A stretch of 64,000 nt of DNA from Chamaea fasciata (lineage: Eukaryota; Chordata; Aves; Passeriformes; Sylviidae). Location of the stretch: assembly GCA_029207755.1 (NCBI GenBank), contig JARCOQ010000001.1:94716640-94780639 (forward strand), written 5' to 3'. Shown here piece after piece: positions 1 to 11,434 of the stretch. The position numbers were made by a program, and so were the translations under genes. Numbering within the stretch: position 1 is the first letter of the stretch; each line of letters begins with the position of its first letter. The notes under the pieces were generated by a model. The model was given only the letters and a program-made list of their open reading frames with translations, was not told the origin of the DNA and searched no databases.

Positions 1-2071
1 TAGTGACTGTACCATGCAGTGAATTAGGAGGGAGTGTTTTTCTCCTTCAAATTGTTGAAAACTATTATCGCAGTAAGTGGTTAGCTCTTGGTTAGTTCAA
101 AAGTACTAATTTAATGTGGAGGATGTGGTCTCTAGAGCAAATAATAGCTGCCTGGGCTCCCTTGGACAATTATCTTGCACATTAACAGTTCTTTGAATTT
201 CCACAACTGCATTTCTCATACAGATTTTCTTGTTTGACATCTCAGCATGTACTATGTCATAAATTGTACAGATGCTATATTTGGTTAGCTTCTTATAAAT
301 TGTACCTTGTTTTGAAGTAAAAAGAATAACCCTGCATGTAGACTTCCTGTTCCTAGTGATTGTCATCCAGGCCCCTTGGCCCTTGGAAGTGATGAGGTCT
401 TGCTTTGCAGTTGTCAGACAGCTTTCACTCAAACTGGACTTGTAAAAACAATTTTAAGTAAGTATTAGTGAAAGTACACATACTGAGAAGTGAGAAAGGC
501 AAACATGCTGCTCTTCATCGAGACAATAAGAGACTGTTATGAAAAGGATTTGCCAAAGCATCTTCTGATTGGCTGGTCTCAGTCTATTGGTGCTTCCTGG
601 TGCTGTTTCCTTACTGACAGCCCTATTGTCACCTTCCTTCACATGCTGACTTTCGCATCCCCTCTGGCCCCCATGCTCTGGACAGCTTTTTGTTTTCACT
701 GTGGAGTTCTTATTACCGAATGACTTAACCCAGCAAGACTACATGTGTTGCTTGCTTTCTTTCCCTGGGAGATGAGTTTTCTGGAGAGAAATGGTGAAGG
801 TGCAATGCTAGGAATCAGGTTGCTGGCTTTTCTTCATGAACAAGTGATGGCTGGTTGATGCACCAAGAAATGTAATGTGGTTTTTTAAACAACATAGCTT
901 AAAGCAGTTGTATAAGAAGTATATATGCTGCTTCTTCCCTGTTTTACAATTTTGGCATTCACCCTTCTCTAATATAGTTAAATAATACAGAAGTAATTCA
1001 GCATTAATATATTATAATGTCAAAGCAATTATTTCACCCATATCTCATCTGATTAGTAGAGAAATCTGAATAAAGTTTTCCAATACTATTTTTAATAGTT
1101 TGGCTGTGAGAATCAGAATTAAGATACTGGTACAGTGCATTGGAGAGAAGAAAGATGAGCACTTAAAAGAAGCTGGCCATCAGTAATTTGCTTCTGCCAC
1201 TGTTTGTTTTGCTTTGAAGAATTCGTTTTCTACCAGAAAATGGAAGCTACTCTAAAAAGCAGCTAGGCTTTCTTCTTTTGTTTTTTAGTTTCAGACATAA
1301 ACATGTTTTTAAAAAAAAAATCAGTATTGGTCATGCTTAAATTGTAAATCATCCTGACCGGAAACATTGACAAATAATTGATTGTTATTCACCTAAGAGA
1401 AAGAACACCAAAATACGTGTAGTGTAGATAAGACCAGTGAAATTCAAATTGGTTATCAAAATGTGAAATATACATTTACCAATTTTTTTGTCTGAAATGT
1501 CTCTGCAGACCATTAGTTTATGCGCTAGTTGCATAGAGCTGATTGTCTCCTAGTTTTGTTTAAGAGGGCATCATGGTTCACGCTTGCTTAGCACTTTTTA
1601 GAAGTGTTTGGAAGGAGACTTTTTATGTAATACCGTGTTTTACAAGGAGACAACTCATTACCAAAATAGGAAAAGGATTTTTACCGAAGTTGGTATTATC
1701 TCAAGTAGGCAATCATTTGTGGATCATTTCTGTTTTTCTGCACAGGTTGCTTAGAAAATACTATTTAAACATGGTTTTTCAGTGTACTTGAATGTCTTAT
1801 TTTCATTTTAGAGGGATTTTTTTTGAATTTGTATGTCATGAGGAAATATGAGAAACATACTGAAACCTTTTGTCATTCCGATGACACATAGTATAAATAT
1901 CCGCATTTTGTAGATAAAAATGGAGACTACCTATAAATGTAAGAATTAGTTTAATGGCAGTCGTGACAAGTTGTTACTTAAAATATGATATAAGACTTTT
2001 GAGCAAAATAAATATGATCAGTCAAGTTCTTGGCTGGTCAGGCTGTTAAGAAGAAAATAAAACATTTCACA
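1..2071. other. Intronic DNA, nothing recognised
   Basis: AT-rich upstream-intron sequence. Small frames on both strands (for example at 106-432 and 490-723) have no family signal and no splice context. Confidence 0.6.
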
Positions 2072-2330
2072 GGCTCACAGAATAAGCTGAGTGGGAAGGA
2101 CCCACGAGGATCATCGAGTCCAACTCCTGGCCCTGCACAGGACCATCCCCTAGAGTCACACCATGTACTCAAGAATGTTGTCCAAGCACTCCTTGAACTC
2201 TGTCAGGCTTGGTGCTGTTACTACTTCTCTGTGGAGACTGTTCCAGTGGCCAACCACCCTCTGGGTGAGGAGCCTTTCTCTAATATCCAACCCAAACCTC
2301 CCTTGACATGACTTCAAGCTGTTCCCTTTT
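2072..2330 (-). repeat. CR1 LINE 3' fragment
   Basis: The left edge carries the reversed CR1 end (CACAGAATAAG...GGAAGGACC) followed by the usual string of motifs ending in the SUCH-AS-CR1 segment TTCAAGCTGTTCCC. It is clearly diverged. It lies antisense to CTDP1 in the upstream intron. The open frame across it (2030-2311) is a by-product, not a gene. Confidence 0.85.
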
Positions 2331-3750
2331 TTATTGAGACTTTACTTCCATTATGCCTCCTTTATTCATAAGCTAAGTACAAATACTTGTGCTGCAATAG
2401 ATATTAGTAATGGCCTGCACCAAGAGGACATCAGCTAAAGAAGTAGCCATGCTTGCTTCAGGACTAACTTCTTTTTGAGGAATCTGATGAAACTCAAAGT
2501 AATCAGATTGGTGGATTGTCAATAGAAAAACAGGGAAATCCAGGAAGGATTTAGGATGTTAGGAAAGATGCTTCTGGCATCTTATGTAGTCTTCATACTT
2601 TCCTGATTCAGTCAACAGTTGATTCAGATCCTCTGCCAGTCTCCCAAAGGTGTTCACAAAATTGTTTCATTGTAAGCTTGGGTTTTTATGAGAGTAGCTT
2701 CTTTTTCCATGTTGCTATCATTCTGTAAAGCATAGAGTAATAATTATTATGCAGATAAGGATAAATCTTGAGCTCTGTGATACTGCAGATATGAACAATT
2801 TCTGGCTTTTAAATTATGGCCGATTTTATAGCAAATGTGTTATTCTAATGTTACTCCATGTGAAACAGAAAGTAGTTCTATAAAGCTTCCACCTCTAGGA
2901 TGTATATACAAGGTGTTTGTTATTCAATAGGGAAGAAGGCTTTTTCATACATTCTGTGAAGGTTTTTCAACCATCTCTGGTAGTACATTATGTCTCTACC
3001 TGGCCTTAGTAAAGAGAAGCTGAAAGCCTTTTTCAGCTGTTTGTTTACTTAACAAAATGGGGCAAAACCTCTTTAAACAGAGTTCAATAACCTTATCTTA
3101 ATAAATATGTCCACCTCCATATGCTAAATGAAACGCAGCTAGGCTGTCAACACTAATTGGCCACAGTTAAAAATGAGTTGCGTGAGCTGTGTTAAACAAT
3201 TTGTAAGCTGATCTCCCAACATAATTCTGAGCAGCTGCATACAGGGCCTGATTGAGCCTCATCACGAGTCTAACATGTTTTTACATTTAAATTTGAGCTG
3301 TTACTCTCCATGAGTGATATTTAAAGGTGTCTGCTCATGTCCCAGTCTAAGTCTGAACTGGTTTTTCATAACTTCATGTTTGTTTTATCAAGATCTTCTG
3401 GTACTTGTATTTCAACATGCAAAGAAAAATAGATATGACATATAGCATAATGTATGTTAAGTGCTGTGGAGAATCTTTGCAAACATTTGCATAATGCTAG
3501 TCTGCTAGCAAACTTATTTTGTGGTTGCAGTTCTGGTGCGATAAAAATACAAGTCCATTCTGGTGGCCCAAAGACTGGGTTATTTCTACATACAGCATTG
3601 AAGGACAGTTTAGTTTGTAATCAGCTGATCTTGATCAGTTATCATAAGGTGACTTACTGTTAAATTCAACTTATGCACAATTGCAACTACTTGCTTCAGA
3701 GACATTTTCAAGGGAAAACATCTCTGGTTTGGTAGTCTTTGTGCTTTCAG

Positions 3751-3924
3751 GTGCCAGCTTCAGGCAGACCAAATACAGCCACTCTGTGTGATAGCCCTTC
3801 AGCTCCAAGTGTTCTAGCTCCTGTGTCAGCACCACTATTTCCATTCCAGGCACAGCTTCAACAGAGACTAGGAAAAGCTGCAGAATTAGAGCCCCCTACT
3901 GATGAACAAAATTCTTTGCAGTGA
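3751..3924 (+). CDS. Candidate alternative terminal exon of CTDP1 (speculative)
   Basis: A plausible acceptor (TTTGTGCTTTCAG, ending at 3750) is followed by 57 open codons and a TGA at 3922-3924. The frame that opens at once (VPASGRPNTATLCDS) is phase 0, the phase used by the true next exon at 17418, so splicing here would give CTDP1 a different Pro/Ser/Ala-rich C-terminus ending in TDEQNSLQ. An internal acceptor-like site (CCATTCCAG, ending at 3849) also lies in frame. The nearest AATAAA downstream is at 4699-4704. I know of no matching sequence in FCP1 or elsewhere. A chance open frame in intron DNA is the main alternative. Confidence 0.2.
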   Translation: MPASGRPNTATLCDSPSAPSVLAPVSAPLFPFQAQLQQRLGKAAELEPPTDEQNSLQ

Positions 3925-6900
3925 TGAGTTTCAAAATAATTATTACCTGAATGGCTCTGCTGCAGTAACTTTTTCATGTCTACAGTAGTGACAATAATTT
4001 TAGGTTTTGAGAGAATACCATTGTTACTCTGTATTGTTACAGGATTTGTTATGAGCTTGCACTTTCTGGTTGCCAGGGGTCACAGTTAGCTCTGGACGAT
4101 ATTCCCTGTCACTCCTTGTAGCAAATATGATGATACTGCTTTCTTTGAGATTAACACAGACAGCTGCCTATCCAAGATATTTCTATGCTCCAGCATCAAA
4201 CTTGCTTCATCCCAGAGGTATTGAGGACCGGATATAGTTGTCATACCATAATACAGAGATCATATCAGAACCTGCATGGTACTCAATCGCCTTAATATTG
4301 AGCTTATTGTAGAAACAGGCGACTCTTCAACTGCTGGGCTTATCTTTCACTGTATTATGGATTGCTTCTTTTCTTTTTCCTTAACTTACTCCATGTCTAA
4401 TTCTGGCTATTGAGTAGGCTAGCTACGCAGGATGCTTCCACATACGCAGTGCTCATATTTCAGCACTACTTCACTTAAAAGCCACGTGCTTGTCTGTACA
4501 GAGTCAAGCAGTCCCATTGCCCAGTTCAGTAGGAACTGTTTCAAAACTAATCAGGCTTATTGAAGAGGGAAGTTCACTGATAAATAATGGTTCATGAAGC
4601 CAGCTGATGTCTGCCAATGCTGAGTTAAAATTAGCAAGTCAAGGCAGATCCAAGCTGGCTTACCCGTCTTAGGGGTGGATTTCTTCATAGTATGGGTGAA
4701 TAAATCTGTATTGAACACAGCATAGCAGTGGTTTTGGGCTAGTAAGCCCTACTGTATCCCAGTTCCTCTACAAAGCAATAGTTTGAGTTCCTTTGCAGCT
4801 GTGATAACTGCCGAAAGCTTATGCATAGAGGTAAATGAAAGCAGGTTTTTTGCCTGTCTTTTGTTCTCACCATAATGTTTTCAATTTCACTTAGACTGTG
4901 ACTTCTGAACAACTTTATATCCTGCTGAACAAGAAGTAAAGGAGTTCAACCTCTGAAAAGAAAAAAAAAAACCTTATTTTTCTCTGAAATATGTATATAG
5001 TGATGAATATTCATTCAGTCTCTCTAAGCAAAAGGTATGCTTTCAGTTAACCTTGGGATGGTGAAACCCGGCACTGTGCTAAGAGAGAATCTTGTTGAAA
5101 CATGTGATAACAAGAACTCATTGAGAGAAAGCTTTGAAAGTTGAGATGCTAAAAATGGGAGGGTGGTGTGCACATTGTGTCAGCAACTCTTTCTATGCTT
5201 TTATATATCTTCTTCTTAGGGTGAAGATTGCTTGGGTTCTTATATCTTCTGAAGTAAAGTCCATAATTATGGCTGTTGTTTTACAACATTTTTTGATCAT
5301 GACTGTGCAATAAGAGACTGCGTTTCTGGTTGCACCATTTCAGAAGTTTAGTGTTTGCCTCTGAGCTGAAGCATATTGGAGCCTCAAAGGTAGTTTAAAT
5401 AATCTGTACTTCAGGTTGAAGTGTTTGGAAATTTGTTCAAATCAAGTTCCCTCCCACTCTTGGTTTTCCCATTGAAATGAAATAACCAAAGGGGTTAAGC
5501 CCTAAATGTTTCTCAGCAGTTTTCAGGGATAATGTGCTAACTGTACTTGCAGGTTGGCTGCACTATTAACTAATGCCTTTGGGGATGACTTGAAAGAGAA
5601 TGTGTAGATTAGTACTACATATTCTAGTGTCCTAGTACTTCTTTCATAAAAGCTGAGATTTTCTGTTGAGAAACGCAGGCTGCAAAAACCTAGATCACGT
5701 CTCGTATTAGGAAAAAAACCCCCTATTTTAAACTCCATCCACCAGTTCAGCAGGTATTTCCAGATAAAATAGTGAGTATATTTTAAGAATTGTCCTATTC
5801 TCTTTTAGAAACCATTTGGGCAGTCATCAAGCTGCATTGATGAGTGAAACCTGTCCATACCCCTTCAGAGCTGCCTCTGTGCAACAGAAAGAAACTTATC
5901 AGCTGGGCCAGAGTTTGAGTTCTAGCAGTAGATGACACTTCATCCTAGCTAGCTGCCTAGGAATCCCATTGCTTATTAGGTTTGGGTTGTCAGAATGCTG
6001 TCCTCTACAAAATGCTCATGGAGGGGATCACCGCAGTTAGATGCGTTCAGCATCCATAGATTCTTTTGTGTTTTTAAGTGAAACTACATGAGAGCAGATA
6101 CTGTCAGGAGGTCACTTGATGGTATTTCGATGTTCAAAAAATAATTGTAAAATGAAGTTTATGTCCAGAAAAGGCTTGCTGTGAGGGACTGATTAGAAGC
6201 AGTTCAAGTGGACTAAGTACTTTTTGTGCTAAATTATTTTTACCCAAATTTCTATGTCTTTATATAACCTAAATAGTATAAAACCAGGTTAGGAGCTCAG
6301 AAATTGTATAATTCCTTGATAGTAACATACTGTTATCATGCTGCCCTCAGCACTTCATTAGCAGCTTCCTGCTGATGTCTCCCCTTGGCAGTGAAGTGTC
6401 AGAAAAAATCACTCAGAGCCCAGGCTCTGTGCCCCTCTTAAATTGCCATATGTCATTTTTAGTAAAATGTTATGATTTCTAACCTAGTATGTCAGTGGTA
6501 ACTTGTGACAGTATTTAAACAACCTGTGCAAGTGTTCTTTCATTAGTAAATTAGATTATTTTTTTTAAAGAAATTTAGATTGTGCATGTGTCTTGCTAAG
6601 TCTCTAGGAATAAGAGGAAAGTTGTGACAACTTCTGGCAAAACTGTGTTTCAGTTAATAGCCAGACTGACAGTTCTTAGAGTCTTGCAAAATTATAAGAC
6701 AGCTGTTCTTTGCTGTGTATCAGCAAAGCATACTTTCCGCTTTAGAGGAAGGGTAGCTTTGAGAATAAAAAGTGTGATACTGTCTTGTTTTAAAACAGGT
6801 GAGCATACAGCTGTAGGCTGCTACAGCTTTTTTAACCTGTTGCTATGAAGTTTTGCAACATAAAAGCTGTAGCGACACGTGTATGCAGCAAGCTGAAATG

Positions 6901-8439
6901 TCCACCTGTGTTAAATGAAAAGGGAACATGTTTGGATACTTCTAGTCTTTACCAGGCCTTTTTTGTTAGCTGGGAAAAGACTACAGTGATGTTAGTCTTT
7001 GTTCGTCTTGCATGCTTGATAGTTTCTGTGAATTAAAGAACACCAAAGGTGTATCTTTATAAGAATTTTCTCCTTGTTCCTTTCTCTTCCCTCCAGGAGT
7101 TTATGTATTAGCATTCTGTTTGTGTAGCATTAACAGACTCTTTAAGTATTCCAGTCTCTGGATATTTAGATAATGTTTATTTCTACAAAAAGACTCTTAA
7201 CAGAATTTGAGTGCAACAGTCTGTCAACTGGGGACTCACTCACTGCCTCATTTCTTTAAGGTGAAGGTTTGCCTGAAGTGAAATCAGGACACTTGGTAAT
7301 ATGTGGCACTTGAACTTGAGCATGCAGCTTGAGTTTCTGTTCTGTTGCAGGTTTGTTTTGTTTTGTTTTTTAAGACTTGCAGGTAGAGGTAAACTTCAAA
7401 GATGGCCCGGTCACACAAATTGTACTCTTCAGAAGAGAATTTGCTGATAGTACCAATAGGCTGTGATAGTAGTGCATGGTTTGGTTCATCAGATTATGAA
7501 ATTCTGTACTGGTCACAAAAAAGCATATGGTAATACTTTTAACATAACTTTTCCATGCTATTGGTCTCTTGCAGTCTTCCACTACTCAGGTTGTGGCTAC
7601 ACATTTAATAGAGATGCTTCTCTGAAGTCTCTTTGCAGCTGCTTATTCCTGCTGTGGTGTACTGTTACTGCTCGTGTGTTAGTGTAGACATAAAATGAAG
7701 CATGACAGGGAAGCGGTGTAGCTAAGCAGTAACGCAGCTTAAAAAGCAGTTGTAGGTCACTAAGCTCCTGCTATCTCTGAGATGTCGTCACACAATGAGC
7801 AAGGAGATAGTTTTGTTGCATCACTCTACAGCAGGACACTTGAAGTGTCAGTCCCTTCTGCCTTCTTGCTTCTGCTCCTCTTGCAAGACCAGGAAACCCT
7901 GTGGTTAATTTTAAATGTACCATCTGTTTGTTGAAGGTGTACTCACTCATGTTTCTGCTTGGTGATTGATAGTGTTACACAGGGGAGGGGAAAAAACTTT
8001 GGATAAATCTAAATTCATTTGCCTTTTTGGTGCTCAGTTTTTGTCCTGTAATTTCAGTGTTCCTACCCTGGCTTTCTGAGAAAAAAGAGATTGAGTTTTG
8101 AATTTATAAAAATAAAGCTGAACTCCAGCATGCCCTTTAATACTTTTATTTCCATTATTATTAAAGTGTCAACCCTTCAAAGATCAGGAAAGAATGCTTA
8201 AGGTCTAATGGTTAATTGTATGTCCTAGTAGAAAAAGGCATGCTGTATTAAACCTCTTGCCTGGAGCTCCCCCAAGATCCAAACTAGCGTGTTTTCTTTA
8301 GAAAGTATGTACCCTTTTTAACTCATAGCAACTCATTTAATGATGGTGATGAGAGTTCAGCAGCTGTCAACAGCATGAGAGTTTAAAAAAGACAAAGGTG
8401 GACAATTTCCAAAGATGTATGGTGATGGGGCAGGAGGCA
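3925..8439. other. Intronic DNA, nothing recognised
   Basis: AT-rich, no repeat family or exon recognised. Holds an AATAAA at 4699-4704 and a short A-tract near 4960. Confidence 0.6.
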
Positions 8440-8684
8440 GCAGACAAGAATTACAACAAGGATTACTTTGGCTCTATATAATGAAAAACCTTCTTACCTC
8501 AAAGGTGATCAAACTTTGGAAGAGGTTTCCAGGAGTGGTCTTAGATCTCCATATGTGAAGATATTTTAAATGCTCCTGTACAAAGCCTGGAGTAACTTTA
8601 TAGAACTGGTCTGACTTCAAGCAGGGAGCTGGACAAGATGACCATGGGAAGTCCCTTCCAACTTAAGTTATTCTGTGATTCTAG
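8440..8684 (+). repeat. CR1 LINE 3' fragment, sense to CTDP1
   Basis: The stretch runs towards the CR1 3' end in the + direction: GGAAGAGGTTTCCAGGAGTG, then GAGCTGGACAAGATGACC, CCCTTCCAACTTAAG and the terminal octamer-like TTCTGTGATTCTAG ending at 8684. It is the only CR1 copy in the window on the + strand. The 5' boundary is approximate. Confidence 0.85.
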
Positions 8685-10108
8685 GTTTTTACAGACTAAC
8701 AGACTCTCAGATGTCCCATAAGGTGTTTTTCTCATAAAGGGTGAGAAAGAAATTGAGATAGAAAAAGCAAGATTAATATTTTGCATAGTATATGCAAAAT
8801 ATATAAATACTGAACGCTCAAGTGGTTTCCATTTCCTTCAAGCTTGCAAGTATTAAGCATGTTTACTAGTGAAATCCTGTGATTTTTCAGTAGGGGAACT
8901 GATACTGATAATAGGAAGAATGTGCTTGGTTCATGACTGAGTATATAAATGTACAGCTTTTTCTGACCAGCTTTGGTTTCAGCAAGGATGCATTTTAATT
9001 TACATGTAGTCATCCAGGACATACAAGTCAATCTCTAAATATATTTTATATGAAAGAAATCTCATAAAAGCTTTTTTCTAAGGTTTGGTAACATTCCTTA
9101 AACTGCTTAGAGCAATTGTTTCTCAATCCACCAAAGTAGATTGTAATACTAGTAGTAATAATACTGCCAGATTTGATATTCTAACCTGAAGCATGCCTTT
9201 ATCAAAATCAAGATAGGACAAAGGTAGTTCTCAGTGTATGGAGATTTAAATAGAGGTGGAGTGCTTCTTCTGTTTAATAATGAACAAGACTGATCATCTC
9301 TGATGTTCCTGATTCATCACCTGTTCAGTGAGTCAGTGGAAATTGTAGTAGAGAACAGTGAAATCTGCATTTGAACAGTTTGAGACAAAGGGATACTGGA
9401 CACTTGCATAAATGCATTGTGTGACTCTAAAAATTGAGTCAGAAATCTGAAAGGAGAAAAAAGCACTCTAATGCTAAAGAAAAAAAAAAACAGATGAAGC
9501 AGAATGTGGAAGGCAATTCTTCTGAGGTTACTCAGAAGAAATGGGTCTGAGTTACATCACACATTCTCCCTTAAATTTTATGTGCTGAGGGACGATTTAA
9601 CCTAATTCAGACAGCTTGTCCTTCCAGTGACATCTTTGTATGAGAAATTTTTTTTGTTTCGAAGTGACTTAAATTCATCCCAAATCTCTTCATACAGACT
9701 GTGTCTGTTGTAGGAAAGTTTAATTGTTCTCATGTATTATGCCCTAATATCACCTCTCAAAAGCATGCTGAAATATGTGCTAGCTTTTTTGAGGACATGG
9801 GTGGTAATATCTTGCTCCTCAGTTAACTGTACCTAAGCATTCAACTGGTAGGAATAAACAGAAAGCTTCCCAGTTCATTGAGGAAAAATGTGAAATGAAA
9901 AGTTTTCATATACAGAAGAAAAAATTAAGATCAAAGCTAAGTTAAAAATTATTAGACTTTTCCATATTTGGAAAATATGTCAAACTAAATGGACTATTCT
10001 CTCTGCAGTAAGGTCATGGTGCAAGCTACAGTTGCATATAGCTATGAGAGTGACATGAAAAGTCATTTCCTGCTGTGGTGGCAGTGTTCTGTTCCCTGTG
10101 TCAGGAGA

Positions 10109-10246
10109 GGTTGTTTTTTTTTGTTTGTTTGTTTGGGGTTTTTTTGGTTTTTTTTTTGTTTTTTTTTTTGTTTGTTTGTTTTTGTTTTTGTTTTTGTTTT
10201 TGTTTTTGTTTTTTGGGGTTTTTTTGTTTTTTGGGGTTTTTTTTTG
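10109..10246. repeat. Long T/G (A/C) low-complexity tract
   Basis: About 138 bp contain almost only T with spaced G on the + strand. Sub-repeats are GTTT, then GTTTTT repeated five to six times, broken by three GGGG clusters (10135-10138, 10215-10218, 10233-10236). On the - strand this reads as CAAAAA repeats. Open frames here encode only Phe/Cys/Val or Lys/Gln runs and are not genes. Confidence 0.95.
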
Positions 10247-11137
10247 CTTCCTTACAAAGAACCCCAGGACAAACCTCGTCCAACTACTTGCTTTTTTGTC
10301 TTACCTAAGGCCAGAACTTTTTATAAATAAAGGTCAGTAACAGACTAAAGACACATTCTTTCTCTGCAGGGTAGCTGTAGATCATGCTCTTATTCACTGG
10401 CCCTTAACTTACGTTGTTGGAGCCTTCTCTGGAATTTTGGCATGGGTATTTTCAGCTGTCTAAATTGAAGAATCATTGCATTTAGCAGCCTCAGAGCTCT
10501 CATGTATGCTAGGGTGTCATTGTTTTAGAAATGCTGCAACCAAAGGAACAGAGGGCTCCACCCTTGTTGCCTTCAGTGGGCTCAGGCTGTCTCTCCTCTC
10601 CATCCCAGCCATAAGCTGATGGGCAGAGAAGGTGGAGTTAAAATGCTGTTCCTGTTTTCAAGTGGTTCCCATCAAGTCTATCCTCCTGGATAGGTGAACT
10701 GTATTCTGGCCACAGGTATTGTGGTAACATTCTTTTTATCTTAGACTTACTTCACCCTTTGAAAAAAATTACAAGGAAGATTTACAGGCCTGTTGCTATT
10801 TAACGATCTTTTGGCAGAGGATTTCTTTTGAAAACAGAATAAAAGAAAGGAAGATTAGAGTTATGGATGGCTTTATAATCAGAAAAAGCCATAGCTTCCA
10901 GGCTCCACTGATGTCTCTGACTCAGGAAAGCTTGAGAGGAATGACCGTATTATCTCCCTTGAGATATTTTCTCTTTAAAGTCTTTGAATTAAAAAATTGT
11001 TGCAAATATTAAAATCAGTAACTTCTAGTCCATGTGAATTTAATTTTAATTTAAATTAGTAGTTAGGAATGGGCTTTTTCCTCTTTCCAGCACCAGTGTA
11101 GTGTTACCATGTGAAAGCAATTTTCATTATGCTAATA

Positions 11138-11434
11138 ATCAGAGAATCATATAATGGTTTGGATTGGAAGGAACTTAAGTCATCTTGTGCCAGCCCCCTT
11201 GCCATGGCACTTAGATCATCTTGTTCCAAATTCCCTGCCATGGCCAGGAACACCCTCTACTAGATCAGGTTGTGCTAAGCCCCATCCAGCCTGGCCTTGA
11301 ACACTTCCAAGGATATGGCATCCACAGCTTCTCTGGGCTCTTCCAGTGATTCACCATCCTCACAGGGAAGAATCCCTCCTAATATCTAATCCAAATCTGT
11401 CCTCTTTCAGCTGAAAGCCATTCCCCCTTGTTCC
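11138..11434 (-). repeat. CR1 LINE 3' fragment
   Basis: Starts with AGAGAATCATATAATGGTTT and GGATTGGAAGGAACTTAAGT, then CATCCAGCCTGGCCTTGAAC and the TTCCCCCTTGTTCC block, in the order of an antisense CR1. A short segment (ATCATCTTGT...CCATGGC) appears twice near the start, so there is a small internal duplication. Confidence 0.9.

Noticed and set aside
10101..10330. Open frames of 60-113 codons at the T/G tract
   Set aside because: They are made by the low-complexity GTTTTT repeat and contain only homopolymer-like residues.
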